This document shows, in pieces, positions 32,476 to 40,987 of a stretch of DNA of 49,325 bases. Where the stretch lies: NCBI RefSeq assembly GCF_008042275.1, contig NZ_RDBK01000022.1, positions 215,441 to 264,765 on the forward strand. Direction: 5' to 3'. Each line of letters starts with the position of its first letter. Within the stretch, counting starts at the first letter, position 1. The position numbers and the translations under genes were made by a program. The notes beneath the pieces were generated by a model, which had not been told where the DNA came from, ran no database searches, and saw only the letters and a program-made list of their open reading frames with translations. Source of the DNA: Streptomyces sp. OR43. Lineage in GTDB: Bacteria > Actinomycetota > Actinomycetes > Streptomycetales > Streptomycetaceae.

Positions 32476-33351
32476 CTACTTCACGGCGCCCGCCGTGAGC
32501 CCCGACTTCCAGAAGCGCTGGAGCAACGCGAAGGCGAGGATCAACGGCAGGACCGCGAGCAGCGAACCCATGATCACCACGGGGTAGTACTCGGGCGATA
32601 CGGTGGCGGCGCTGTTCCACGTGTACAGGCCGAGACTGACGGGATAGAGGTCCTGGTCGGAGAGCATGACCATGGGCAGGAAGAAGTTGTTCCAGATCGC
32701 GGTGAGCTGGAAAAGGAACACGGTGACGAGACCGGGACCCAGCATCCGCAGGGCGACCCGGAAGTACGTCGTGAGCTCGCCGGCCCCGTCGACCCGGGCC
32801 GCCTCCAGCACCTCGTTCGGTACGTAGCCCTGGCTGAAGATCCGGCCGAGGTACACGCCGAACGGATTGAAGAGCACCGGTATGAAGACCGACCAGAAGG
32901 TGTTCACCAGCCCGGTGCCCGACGCCATCAGATACAGCGGCAGCGCCAGCACGGTCTGCGGCACCATCACCGCCGCGAGCACGAGGCCGAACAGCTTCTC
33001 CTTGTGCGCGAAGCGGTACTTGTCGAAGGCGTACCCGCAGGCGATGCTGATCAGCGCTCCGAGCCCGGCGCCGAGTACCGCGTACAGCAGGCTGTTGCCG
33101 TACCACCGGGTGTACAGACCGCCGTCCATCGCGAACAGGTCCTTGAGGTTCCGCGCGAAGGAGAAGTGGTCGAGCGACAGCACGTCGCTGCCGAACAGCG
33201 CGTCCCGGTCCTTCGACGCGGCGAGCACCAGCCACAGCACCGGCAGCAGCGTGTACAGCACCGAGATGCCGACGACCAGGTTGACGACGGAGCGGCCGAG
33301 GAGCCGGGGCCGCAGGACTGCGGCGGTGCGGGTGGGAGCGGTGGCGCTCAT
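32476..33351 (-). CDS. Carbohydrate ABC transporter permease (MalG-like)
   Basis: 291 aa with six membrane spans. The EAA loop is EVLEAARVDGAGELTTYFRVALRM-like, placed before the fifth span as in CUT1 permeases. The C-terminus, AFALLQRFWKSGLTAGAVK, is the usual MalG-type end. The ATG at 33351 overlaps the stop of the partner permease. No ATPase gene is present in the operon; Streptomyces sugar importers commonly share MsiK from elsewhere. Confidence 0.92.
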   Translation of the reverse strand: MSATAPTRTAAVLRPRLLGRSVVNLVVGISVLYTLLPVLWLVLAASKDRDALFGSDVLSLDHFSFARNLKDLFAMDGGLYTRWYGNSLLYAVLGAGLGALISIACGYAFDKYRFAHKEKLFGLVLAAVMVPQTVLALPLYLMASGTGLVNTFWSVFIPVLFNPFGVYLGRIFSQGYVPNEVLEAARVDGAGELTTYFRVALRMLGPGLVTVFLFQLTAIWNNFFLPMVMLSDQDLYPVSLGLYTWNSAATVSPEYYPVVIMGSLLAVLPLILAFALLQRFWKSGLTAGAVK

Positions 33352-34343
33352 CGGGCGTCCTCCTCGGCGGCGTCGGAGCGGTTGGTCCAGCGGGTCACGC
33401 CGTACGAGAGGGCGATCGTGCACACCAGCAGGACGACCGAGGCGGCCGCCGCCAGACCGTAGTTGTTCCGGGTGAACGCGGCGTCGTAGATGTACATGCT
33501 GGGCGAGAAGCGCGAGCTGATCATCGGGGTCGACTGGCTCAGCAGCATCGGCTCGGTGAAGAGCTGGAGCGCGAAGATCAGGGTGAACATCGCGACCATC
33601 ACGACGGAGGAACGCACCAGGGGCGTCTTGATCTGGAGTGCGGTGCGGACGGGTCCGGCGCCGTCGACGACGGACGCCTCGATGACTTCGCGCGGCACCG
33701 CCTGCAGGGCGGCGTAGAAGACGACCATGTTGTAGCCGAGGTTGCTCCACAGGGCGATGTTCACGATCGAGGGCACCACCGTGTGCACCCCGAGGAAGTC
33801 GATCGTGATGTCGGCCTTGCCGAGCAGGTCGATGACCGGGCTCAGCCCTGGTGTGTAGAGGTAGAGCCAGATGACGGCGGCGATGATGCCGGGCACGGCG
33901 TGCGGCAGGAAGAGTCCGAGCTGCGCCCAGGAGCGCAGCCGCACCACGCCGGAGTCCAGCAGCAGCGCCAGTGCCAGCGCGCCGACGACCATCAGCGGGA
34001 TGTAGATCAGGCAGTACAGGACGACGGTGCCGAGACCGCTGAGGAACGTCGGGTCGGTCAGTACGGCGGTGTAGCTGCGCAGGCCGACGAAGACCGTGCG
34101 CTCCGGGCCGAAGCCGAGCCCCGGCTGGTCGTCGCTGAAGAAGCTGAGCCAGACGGCGGTGCCGACCGGGATCAGGAAGACCGTCACCAGCAGGATGAAG
34201 AAGGGAGTCATCAGGGCGCCGGCCGCGCCGAGTTCACGGCGGCGGGCCGGCTTTCGGGCGGTGCGCGGGGACGTGGTGGGTGCCGGCGCCGCCGCGGAGA
34301 CGTTCACGGGGGCGGAAGCCGGCGTGGTGACGGGGGTGGTCAT
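33348..34343 (-). CDS. Carbohydrate ABC transporter permease (MalF-like)
   Basis: 331 aa with an Ala/Pro/Thr-rich cytoplasmic N-terminus of about 40 residues and six membrane spans (LMTPFFILLVTVFLIPVGTA first). The EAA loop reads EVIEASVVDGAGPVRTALQI. It is translated just before its partner and 47 bp after the binding protein gene. Confidence 0.92.
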   Translation of the reverse strand: MTTPVTTPASAPVNVSAAAPAPTTSPRTARKPARRRELGAAGALMTPFFILLVTVFLIPVGTAVWLSFFSDDQPGLGFGPERTVFVGLRSYTAVLTDPTFLSGLGTVVLYCLIYIPLMVVGALALALLLDSGVVRLRSWAQLGLFLPHAVPGIIAAVIWLYLYTPGLSPVIDLLGKADITIDFLGVHTVVPSIVNIALWSNLGYNMVVFYAALQAVPREVIEASVVDGAGPVRTALQIKTPLVRSSVVMVAMFTLIFALQLFTEPMLLSQSTPMISSRFSPSMYIYDAAFTRNNYGLAAAASVVLLVCTIALSYGVTRWTNRSDAAEEDAR

Positions 34344-34390
34344 CGAAGGTCACCTGCCTCTCTGCTGCTGGGAAGGGGGACGGATCACGG

Positions 34391-35752
34391 TCAGCTGCTG
34401 TGCTCTGTGGTGGACAGACCCAGCGACCTGAGGTCGGGCATGGTGCCCCGCTGGGCCGCGCGCACGGATTCGAGCACCGAGCCCTGGCCGCCGCCCACCC
34501 GGGCGAAGCCGTCCTGCATGACCTTCTGCGTGGCGGTCATCCGCGGTCCCCAGGTCCAGCCGTCCCGGATCTTGTCCGCCTCCTGCTCGAACAGGGTGTA
34601 GATGTCCTGGCCGTTGTAGTAGGCGCGGTCGAAGGCCTTGCGGCCGACGGCGACAAGACCGGGGGCGGCCGGGTACTGGCTGCTGGCGCCGCTGGAGAGC
34701 CGGGCCCTCAGCGCGTCGGGATGCGAGACCTGCCACTCGATGAACTCAAGTGCGGCCTCGGGGTGTTCGCTGTCCTTCGTGACCGCGAAGGTCGAGCCGC
34801 CGTGGGTGCCGACCGAGGCGTCCCCCGCGTTCCACTGGGGGAGCGGTGCGACGGCCCACTGCCCCTTCTGGCCGGGGCGTGCCTTCATCTGCGCGCCGGC
34901 GTCCCAGGCGCCGCTGAGCCGGACAAGGATCTTGCCGGCGCTGAGCAGGGCGTCGTACCCCCTGCTGTCCACGGGGGTCATGGAGACCAGGTCCTGGTCG
35001 ATCATCCGTTGCCAGTACGCCGCGACGCGCCGGCTCGGTTCGTCGGCCAGCGACACGTTCCAGGCGCCGCCGCGGGTGTCGAACCACTGGGCACCGGCCT
35101 GCCAGGCGAACGAGGCGAACTGGAACGCGCCGTCCGTGGCGAAGGCCGACAGCCGGCGGCCGGGCGCCTTGCGGCGCACGGTGCGGGACGCCTCCTCGAA
35201 CTCGTCCCAGGTCCCCGGGACTTCGATCCCGTACTGCTCGAAGAGGTCGGCGCGGTAGTGCATCACCATGGGCTCGACGTCCAGCGGAAGGCTGAAGACG
35301 CGCTTGTCGAAGGTGGTCAGGCCCAGTGCCTGCGGCAGAAGTCTGGACCGCAGCGAGTCGCTCACCAGGTCCGTGAGGTCCCGGGCGACGCCGTCGATGG
35401 CGAACCCGGGGAGCTGGGGGTACTCGATCGTCGCGATGTCCGGGCCGTTGCCGGCCCGGGAGGCGTTGCTGAGTTTCGCGTAACCGCCCTGGGGGCCCGA
35501 GGGGATCTGCTGGAACTCGACCTGGATCGTGTCGTGCGTCCGGTTGAACGCGTCGACGACTTCCTGGCTGCCCCGCAGGGCGGACCAGAAGGTGATGCGT
35601 GTGGCGTTGCGGCCGGCGGTGCTGCCGGTGGTGCTGGTCCTGCTCGTGCTGTCCGCCCCCGATGTGCCACCGCTGCAGGCGCTCAGCGCGCCCGCCAGCG
35701 GTAGTGCGGTCATCGTGGCGAGCACGGATCGACGGCTGTGTCGACCGGGCAT
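34391..35752 (-). CDS. Sugar ABC transporter substrate-binding lipoprotein
   Basis: 453 aa. The signal peptide has a twin-arginine-like HSRRSVLATM and a lipobox LSAC (Cys26), so it is a lipoprotein possibly exported by Tat. The mature part is an extracellular solute-binding protein family 1: ITFWSALRGSQEVVDAFNRT, then the central WDEFEEASRTVR and GSTFAVTKDSEHPEAALEFIEWQ. The ATG at 35752 has GGGAGG 5 nt upstream; a start 22 codons earlier would disrupt the signal peptide. The promoter is at 35790-35818. The ligand is unknown, though the operon suggests an oligosaccharide or uronide. Confidence 0.9.
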   Translation of the reverse strand: MPGRHSRRSVLATMTALPLAGALSACSGGTSGADSTSRTSTTGSTAGRNATRITFWSALRGSQEVVDAFNRTHDTIQVEFQQIPSGPQGGYAKLSNASRAGNGPDIATIEYPQLPGFAIDGVARDLTDLVSDSLRSRLLPQALGLTTFDKRVFSLPLDVEPMVMHYRADLFEQYGIEVPGTWDEFEEASRTVRRKAPGRRLSAFATDGAFQFASFAWQAGAQWFDTRGGAWNVSLADEPSRRVAAYWQRMIDQDLVSMTPVDSRGYDALLSAGKILVRLSGAWDAGAQMKARPGQKGQWAVAPLPQWNAGDASVGTHGGSTFAVTKDSEHPEAALEFIEWQVSHPDALRARLSSGASSQYPAAPGLVAVGRKAFDRAYYNGQDIYTLFEQEADKIRDGWTWGPRMTATQKVMQDGFARVGGGQGSVLESVRAAQRGTMPDLRSLGLSTTEHSS

Positions 35753-35789
35753 GGGCGCCTCCCGCGGCTCCTGAATGAAGACACGGGGA

Positions 35790-35818
35790 ATACTGATCGG
35801 CTGATCGGTAGTGGTCAA
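35790..35818 (-). promoter_or_regulatory. Promoter of the sugar ABC operon
   Basis: On the minus strand TTGACC (35813-35818) and CAGTAT (35790-35795) are separated by 17 bp, a good promoter about 40 bp upstream of the binding-protein ATG. Confidence 0.65.
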
Positions 35819-35856
35819 TAGATCGCTCAGAAGAAGAGTAAAGCGGTCAAACGATC
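35811..35856. repeat. Direct repeats at the sugar operon promoter, likely operators
   Basis: GTGGTCAATAGATC (35811-35824) and GCGGTCAAACGATC (35843-35856) differ at three positions and are 32 bp apart, three helical turns. The first includes the -35 box; the second overlaps the end of the regulator gene. They are candidate sites for that regulator. Confidence 0.5.
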
Positions 35857-37027
35857 AGTCCGTGGAGGAAGCGGCCCCCGTGATCGCCTGTGCCGATCCC
35901 CGTACCTTCAATTCGGGCAGCACCTGCGTCCGGCGCACCGGGCCGAGCGCGCCGGCCGCTCCGGAGAGCCGGTGGAGCAGGAGCCCGGCGGCCGCCCTGC
36001 CGATCTCCGCCCTCGGCGGCGCCACCGCGGTCAGCGGGGTGCTGCCGAGCGCCGCGACCACGTCGTCGTACGCCACCACCGAGCAGTCCCGGGGCACCTG
36101 CACCCCGCTCTCGGCCAGGCGTTGCACCAGCATCAGCGCGTCCACGTCACCATGGAGCACCGCGGCCGTGGCCCCGCGCCCGCGCAGCAGCTCCGCCAGA
36201 TCGAGACCGGGCACGCCCGCCCCGCTCCCGGACGGGGCGCCGGGCGCCGGACCCGCTCCGGACGGGCCGGGCCCGGGCACCGCGTCCGGCGAACTCAGCA
36301 CCACCGTCCAGTCGTCGACGTCGGGGTGGGCGGCCGCGATCCCGGCGAACGCGGCGCGTACGGTGCGTGCCGTCGGGCTGTCGTCCCGGGCGGCCAGCAC
36401 GATCCGGCGGTGGCCCAGCGACACCAGGTGCTCCACGGCGAGATGCGTCCCGTACCAGTGGTCGGAACAGACGGAGTCGAGGGCGTGCAAGGTGCTGCCC
36501 GGCCGGGGCCGCCGCTCCATCAGGACGGTCGGCACGCCCGTGTCCGCCAGCCAGCCGTAGTCCTGCTCCTCGGAGATCACGTTGCGCCACCGGGGGGCGA
36601 TCAGCAGCCCGCGCGCCCCGTCCGCCAGCGCCCGTTCCACCAGCGGCCGTTCGGCGTCGGCCGACTGCGGCGCGAGATACAGCGCGATGCGGATCCCGGC
36701 CTCCTCCAGCACGGTCCGGGCGCCGTGCAGCGTCTCGTACAGATACGAATGCCGCTCCGGTACGACCAGGGCGACCGCGCCTCCGTCGCCGGTGGGGTCG
36801 ACGCCCCGTGGCGCGGGCACCGCCGACGGCCCGGCCGGATCGCGCACGGGCCGGGCGACGCCGTGTCCGCGCCGCAGCCGCCCCGCCCGCGCCAGCTCCT
36901 CGACGTCCCGCCGCACCGTGACCACGGAGACGGCCAGTTCGTCCGCGAGCGCGCTGACCTTGACCGCACCGCGCGACTCCACCACCGCCAGGATTCGCTG
37001 ACGCCTGAGTTCAACTGGCTCCCGCAT
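35855..37027 (-). CDS. Chimeric DeoR-type HTH / LacI-type sensor regulator
   Basis: 390 aa. The N-terminus is a DeoR winged helix, RRQRILAVVESRGAVKVSALADELAVSVVTVRRDVEELARAGRLRRGHG. The remainder is a periplasmic-binding-protein-like LacI sensor, for example VALVVPERHSYLYETLHGAR, THLAVEHLVSLGHRRIVLA and VPRDCSVVAYDDVVAALGSTPLTAVAPPRAEIGRAA. A Gly/Pro-rich insert of about 30 residues interrupts it near 270. The ATG at 37027 is chosen by the DeoR N-terminus, with a GGGGG Shine-Dalgarno. It is co-oriented with, and just upstream of, the ABC operon it probably controls, responding to the imported sugar. Confidence 0.88.
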   Translation of the reverse strand: MREPVELRRQRILAVVESRGAVKVSALADELAVSVVTVRRDVEELARAGRLRRGHGVARPVRDPAGPSAVPAPRGVDPTGDGGAVALVVPERHSYLYETLHGARTVLEEAGIRIALYLAPQSADAERPLVERALADGARGLLIAPRWRNVISEEQDYGWLADTGVPTVLMERRPRPGSTLHALDSVCSDHWYGTHLAVEHLVSLGHRRIVLAARDDSPTARTVRAAFAGIAAAHPDVDDWTVVLSSPDAVPGPGPSGAGPAPGAPSGSGAGVPGLDLAELLRGRGATAAVLHGDVDALMLVQRLAESGVQVPRDCSVVAYDDVVAALGSTPLTAVAPPRAEIGRAAAGLLLHRLSGAAGALGPVRRTQVLPELKVRGSAQAITGAASSTD

Positions 37028-37054
37028 GCTGTCGCCCCCTGTGCGTTGTGCGTT

Positions 37055-37076
37055 TGAGCGCTTTGCCTGAGCGCTT
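37055..37076. promoter_or_regulatory. Direct repeats upstream of the DeoR/LacI regulator
   Basis: TGAGCGCTT occurs at 37055-37063 and 37068-37076, 13 bp apart, with a further GAGCGC at 37078-37083. It lies 30-50 bp upstream of the regulator gene and between it and the divergent exporter. The core AGCGCT is palindromic. A regulatory site is likely; which protein binds is unknown. Confidence 0.45.
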
Positions 37077-37135
37077 GGAGCGCAGCATAGCCATGCGGCG
37101 GTGAGGGCTCGTTCAAGATCGAACATCAGGGGGAT

Positions 37136-37141
37136 TACGAT
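37136..37141 (+). promoter_or_regulatory. -10 box of the TauE/SafE gene
   Basis: TACGAT lies 11 nt before the ATG at 37153, which has no Shine-Dalgarno, so the leader is at most a few bases. The inverted-repeat-like GTTCAAGATCGAAC (37111-37124) lies just upstream, around -35. Confidence 0.4.
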
Positions 37142-37152
37142 CTGTCCCTGGC

Positions 37153-37923
37153 ATGGACACCCTCACACTCTGGCAACTGGCGGCGCTGGCCGCGGCAACC
37201 GCGCTCGTCGGCTTCTCCAAGACGGCCGTCAGCGGTGCCAACACGATCAGTCTCGCGGTCTTCGCGGCGGTCCTGCCCGCCCGCGAGTCGACCGGAGTGC
37301 TGCTCCCGATCCTCATCGCCGGCGATGTCCTCGCCGTGCTCACGTACCGGCGCCATGCGCACTGGCCGACCCTGCTCCGGCTCTTCCCCGCCGTCGCCGT
37401 GGGCGTGGTGGCGGGCACGCTGTTCATGATGTGGGCCGGCGACGCCGCCGTCCGGACCTCCATCGGCGCGATCCTGATCTTCATGGCGGGTGTCACGGTC
37501 TGGCGGCGCCGCACCGCGAACGCGGCCGGGGAAGCGGCCGCCGAGGCAGGCGCGCCCACGCCCGCCGAGCGGCTCAAGGCGCGTTCGTACGGGGTGCTCG
37601 GCGGCTTCACCACCATGGTCGCCAACGCGGGCGGCCCGGTCATGTCCCTCTATCTGCTCTCCGCGGGATTCCGCAAACTCGGCTTCCTCGGCACGTCCGC
37701 GTGGTTCTTCCTCATCGTCAACACGTCCAAGGTGCCGTTCAGCGTGGGCCTCGGACTGATCGACGCACGGTCCCTGCTGCTGGACGCCTGTCTGCTGCTG
37801 TTCGTCCTCCCGGGTGCCTGGATCGGCCGGAAGTGCGTGGACCGGATCAACCAGCGGCTCTTCGAACGCCTGGTCATCGCCGCCACCGTGCTGGGCGGTC
37901 TCCAACTGCTGCTGAACCCGTGA
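37153..37923 (+). CDS. Sulfite exporter TauE/SafE family protein
   Basis: 256 aa with eight membrane spans. The family repeats are visible as LVGFSKTAVSGANTISLAVFA in the first half and GVLGGFTTMVANAGGPVMSLYLL in the second. An Ala-rich cytoplasmic loop lies near residue 125. TSUP proteins export sulfite, sulfonates or other organic anions; the substrate here is unknown. It is a single gene with a very short or absent leader, and its stop codon lies in the first unit of a 19-bp tandem repeat. Confidence 0.9.
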   Translation: MDTLTLWQLAALAAATALVGFSKTAVSGANTISLAVFAAVLPARESTGVLLPILIAGDVLAVLTYRRHAHWPTLLRLFPAVAVGVVAGTLFMMWAGDAAVRTSIGAILIFMAGVTVWRRRTANAAGEAAAEAGAPTPAERLKARSYGVLGGFTTMVANAGGPVMSLYLLSAGFRKLGFLGTSAWFFLIVNTSKVPFSVGLGLIDARSLLLDACLLLFVLPGAWIGRKCVDRINQRLFERLVIAATVLGGLQLLLNP

Positions 37924-37980
37924 GCTTCCGCTGAACCCGGGAGCTCCCGCTGAATGCGTGAGCTCCCGCTGTACCCGCGG
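37911..37980. repeat. 19-bp tandem repeats spanning the TauE/SafE stop codon
   Basis: Units at 37911-37929, 37930-37948, 37949-37967 and a partial one at 37968-37980 share GCTGAACCCGTGAGCTCCC with few changes and an exact 19-bp period. The first unit contains the last three codons and the TGA stop of the exporter. Confidence 0.85.
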
Positions 37981-37983
37981 CGA

Positions 37984-38016
37984 GGCCCTTCCGGATCGCG
38001 ATGATCCGGAAGGGCC
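37984..38016. terminator. Bidirectional terminator between exporter and amino acid permease
   Basis: A perfect 14-bp stem (GGCCCTTCCGGATC with GATCCGGAAGGGCC) closes a 5-nt loop between two convergent genes, 25 bp before the permease stop. Confidence 0.85.
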
Positions 38017-38040
38017 GGCGGGGATGCGGGACACCGTCCG

Positions 38041-39570
38041 TCAGACGATGCCCTCCTCGATCTCCGCCTGCTCGCGCGCGTTTCCGTACGCCGACGGAGT
38101 GCCGTACGAACCACGGGCGACGAACCACCACACAGTGGCCAGGACCAGCACGGCGACCAGGGCGACCGAGGCGTAGTTCATCGAGTCGATCGTCACGGGA
38201 GACCTCTGCGGCAGCAGGAACAGCACGGTCACGAGGACGACCCACACCACGGCGATCCAGCCGACCGGCTTCGACCAGCGGCCCAGATGCCACGGCCCGT
38301 GCTCGAAGCGGCCGCCCGCACGCAGCTTCAGGTAGATCGGGATGGCGTAGGCGGGCGTGATGCCGATGACGTTGATCGCCGTCACCGCGCCGTACGCGGT
38401 CGCCGAGTACAGCGACGGAAGGGCGAGCACGCCGGCGACGACGACCGACAGCCACACCGCGTTGACGGGTGTCTGCGTGCGGGCGCTCACCTTGCGCCAC
38501 ACCGAGGATCCCGGCAGCGCGTTGTCCCGGCTGAAGGCGAAGACCATCCGGCTGGTGGCGGCGACCTCGGCGTTGCCGCAGAACAGCTGCGCGGCGATCA
38601 CGATCAGCAGCATCGCCGTGGCGCCCGAGGTTCCCAGGGCGTCGATCAGGATCTGGGCCGGCGGCACTCCGGTCGCGCTCTCCTGGGTGCCCACGTAGTC
38701 CTGGATCGCGAACGTCAGCCCGGCGAGCAGCACGAAACCGGCCAGCCACGAGACCCAGATCGAACGGACGATGCCGCGCGGCGCCGAGACCGAGGCGTCC
38801 GATGTCTCCTCCGACAGGTGGGCGGAGGCGTCGTAGCCGCAGAACGTGTACTGCGCCAGCAGCAGACCGATCGCCGCCACATAGAGCGGGTTCTCCCACC
38901 CGGTGTCGTTGACGAACTCGGTGAAGACGAACGACGGCGACTGGTGGTGGTCGGGCACGATCGCCAGCACGGACACGATCACCGCGACACCGGCCAGATG
39001 CCACCACACACTGATCGAGTTGAGCACGCTGACGAGACGGACACCGAAGAGGTTCAGCACGGCGTGCAGCAGCAGGATGCAGACAAATATGATCATGGTC
39101 TTGCCGGGTGTGGGGGTGAATCCCCACTGCAGGTTCATCAGCGCACCGGTGAACAGCGCGGCGCCGTAGTCGATGCCGGCGATCGCACCGAGCAGCCCGA
39201 GCAGGTTCAGCCAGCCGGTGTACCAGCCCCACTTACGGCCGCCGAGCCGGTCCGCCATGTAGTACAGGGCCCCGGACGTCGGGTAGGCGCTGGTGACCTC
39301 GGCGAGCGCCATGCCGACGCAGAGCACGAACAGACCGACCCCGGCCCAGCCCCACAGCATCACCGACGGACCGCCGGTGGACATGCCGAAGCCGTACAGG
39401 GTCATGCAGCCGGACAGGATCGAGATGACGGAGAAGCTGATGGCGAAGTTGCCGAAGCCGCCCATACGGCGGGCCAGCACCGGCTGGTAGCCGAGTTCGC
39501 GCAGCCGCTGCTCCTCGTCCTTGGGCGGGGCGGCGCCGGCGCCCTTCCGGTTCGAGGTGGATAGGGACAT
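38041..39570 (-). CDS. APC family amino acid permease
   Basis: 509 aa with about 12 spans. The start is MSLSTSNRKGAGAAPPKDEE; the first span carries the APC signature GNFAISFSVISILSGCMTLYGFG. The second half has AYPTSGALYYMA and TFCGYDASAHLSEETSDAS, typical of GABA- or amino-acid-type permeases. The ATG has GGAGG 8 nt upstream. The 335-aa unknown gene lies 90 bp upstream in the same direction; a common transcript is possible. The substrate cannot be fixed. Confidence 0.92.
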   Translation of the reverse strand: MSLSTSNRKGAGAAPPKDEEQRLRELGYQPVLARRMGGFGNFAISFSVISILSGCMTLYGFGMSTGGPSVMLWGWAGVGLFVLCVGMALAEVTSAYPTSGALYYMADRLGGRKWGWYTGWLNLLGLLGAIAGIDYGAALFTGALMNLQWGFTPTPGKTMIIFVCILLLHAVLNLFGVRLVSVLNSISVWWHLAGVAVIVSVLAIVPDHHQSPSFVFTEFVNDTGWENPLYVAAIGLLLAQYTFCGYDASAHLSEETSDASVSAPRGIVRSIWVSWLAGFVLLAGLTFAIQDYVGTQESATGVPPAQILIDALGTSGATAMLLIVIAAQLFCGNAEVAATSRMVFAFSRDNALPGSSVWRKVSARTQTPVNAVWLSVVVAGVLALPSLYSATAYGAVTAINVIGITPAYAIPIYLKLRAGGRFEHGPWHLGRWSKPVGWIAVVWVVLVTVLFLLPQRSPVTIDSMNYASVALVAVLVLATVWWFVARGSYGTPSAYGNAREQAEIEEGIV

Positions 39571-39660
39571 GGGGGAGACCTCCGTGAGCGGAATAAGTGG
39601 AATATGCGGAGTAGCGGGGGAATGCGAGACACAAGAACGGGCAGGGGAACGGCTTCACGC

Positions 39661-40668
39661 TCAGCCGTGCGGACCCCGGCCGGGATCGCGGACGGCGGCG
39701 AGGGCGCGACTGCGGGCCCGCAGGAAGACCTCCTCGGCGCCGCCGGGGTCCTTGGGCGTGCGGGTGCGGTACGCCCAGGGCAGCGAGGTGAAGTACGGGC
39801 CGAGCTCCTGGAACACGGGAGCCGCGTCGGCGAACTGGAGCGCCCCCCACAGCGCGTGGGCCAGATGGTTGAGATCGAGCAGGGTGTGCGCGGCCGGCGG
39901 GGTGCGGTGGAACCAGATCTCCAGGGCGCGCAGGGCCTCGCGCTCCGCGTCCTCGGTGACCCAGTGCAGGTCGAGCGCCTTCTCGTGGCCGTGCTCGCGG
40001 CGGTAGCGCTCCACCCGCACGTACAGCGGCAGCACATGGAGCGCCGATCCGTCGGGTGCCGAGGACGCCGCCCACTGGACGAAGTTGACCGCCTCGGAGA
40101 GAGAGCCGCCGGCCCGGCGCGCATAGACGAACTGCAGCATGCGGTGGTAGGCCTCGCGGTTGTACGGATCGCGTTTGTCCGCCTCCGCCAGCAGACCCCA
40201 CGGCCCGGGGAAGAGCATGGGCCCGGGAGGGTGCAGCCGGTGCTCCTCCAGCCGCTGGCGCTCGTCCAGTTGGGAGAGGGCCAGCAGGCACACCCAGGGC
40301 ACCGGGTCGGCGGGCGAGGCGTGGGCGGCCGAGCGGCACGCCTCCCAGGCCTCCTGCCACAGTTCCTGCCCGCTGGGATGGTCCGAGCGGCGGGCGCGGA
40401 CCGCCCGCTCCACGGCTACCCGGGCGTGCATCACTGCGGCCGCGACACTGCGGGGCTCCTCGGTCAGCCAGGCCTGTACCGCGTCCGATCCCGCGGCGAC
40501 CGCGCCGAGCACCTGGGTCCGCTGCGTCCACAGGGTCCAGTCAGGGGTGCTCTCCAGCAGGTCGCGCATGGAGAGCCAGCGCCCGGTGCGTAAGTCCTGT
40601 AACGCGGAGCGCAGTTCGTTGTCGTGGCCGGCCGGATGGTAGACCGGCCGGAAGTCACTGTTGGCCAT
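39661..40668 (-). CDS. Conserved hypothetical protein, helical, TPR-like
   Basis: 335 aa, soluble, rich in Trp, Arg and Ala. Repeated helix pairs are suggested by WLSMRDLLESTPDWTLWTQR, QELWQEAWEACRSAAHASP, YNREAYHRMLQFVYARRAG and TLLDLNHLAHALWGALQFA. No enzyme motif is recognised. The ATG at 40668 has no clear Shine-Dalgarno. It may be an adaptor or an actinomycete-specific protein. Context (amino acid permease downstream) gives no sure function. Confidence 0.7.
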   Translation of the reverse strand: MANSDFRPVYHPAGHDNELRSALQDLRTGRWLSMRDLLESTPDWTLWTQRTQVLGAVAAGSDAVQAWLTEEPRSVAAAVMHARVAVERAVRARRSDHPSGQELWQEAWEACRSAAHASPADPVPWVCLLALSQLDERQRLEEHRLHPPGPMLFPGPWGLLAEADKRDPYNREAYHRMLQFVYARRAGGSLSEAVNFVQWAASSAPDGSALHVLPLYVRVERYRREHGHEKALDLHWVTEDAEREALRALEIWFHRTPPAAHTLLDLNHLAHALWGALQFADAAPVFQELGPYFTSLPWAYRTRTPKDPGGAEEVFLRARSRALAAVRDPGRGPHG

Positions 40669-40987
40669 GGTCGTGCTCGGCGCATGGTGTCGGTCTCATC
40701 GATCCTCGGGACGTGGGGGGTGAAGCAGCAGTTGAAAAATGAACTGCTGTAAAGCGTCCGGTTGTTGCTCGGCGGTGAGTGTAGAGCCCTGCGTGCCCAT
40801 CTCCCGAACGAATCGTGGATCTTCCTCAAGTCACGTGTGCAAACAGGAGGTTGAGCTTCGGGGCCGGGTTCCGGGCGCACGCCTTGCGGGCGCTTGACGT
40901 AGCCGCCGGGCTGCACCACCCTGAGGTTCCGCGACCGAAGATCACGATTCCGTTCAAGCCCCGGGCTTGCGTACCGCTGGAGACCCG
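40669..40987. other. 319-bp divergent intergenic region with a candidate operator
   Basis: The exact inverted repeat CAGCAGTT-N8-AACTGCTG (40726-40749) has an A-rich centre and looks like an operator or small hairpin. A TTGACG near 40890 could be a -35 for the kinase operon. CAAGCC-CCG-GGCTTG at 40955-40969 is a second inverted repeat, just before the kinase start. No gene is supported here. Confidence 0.45.
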
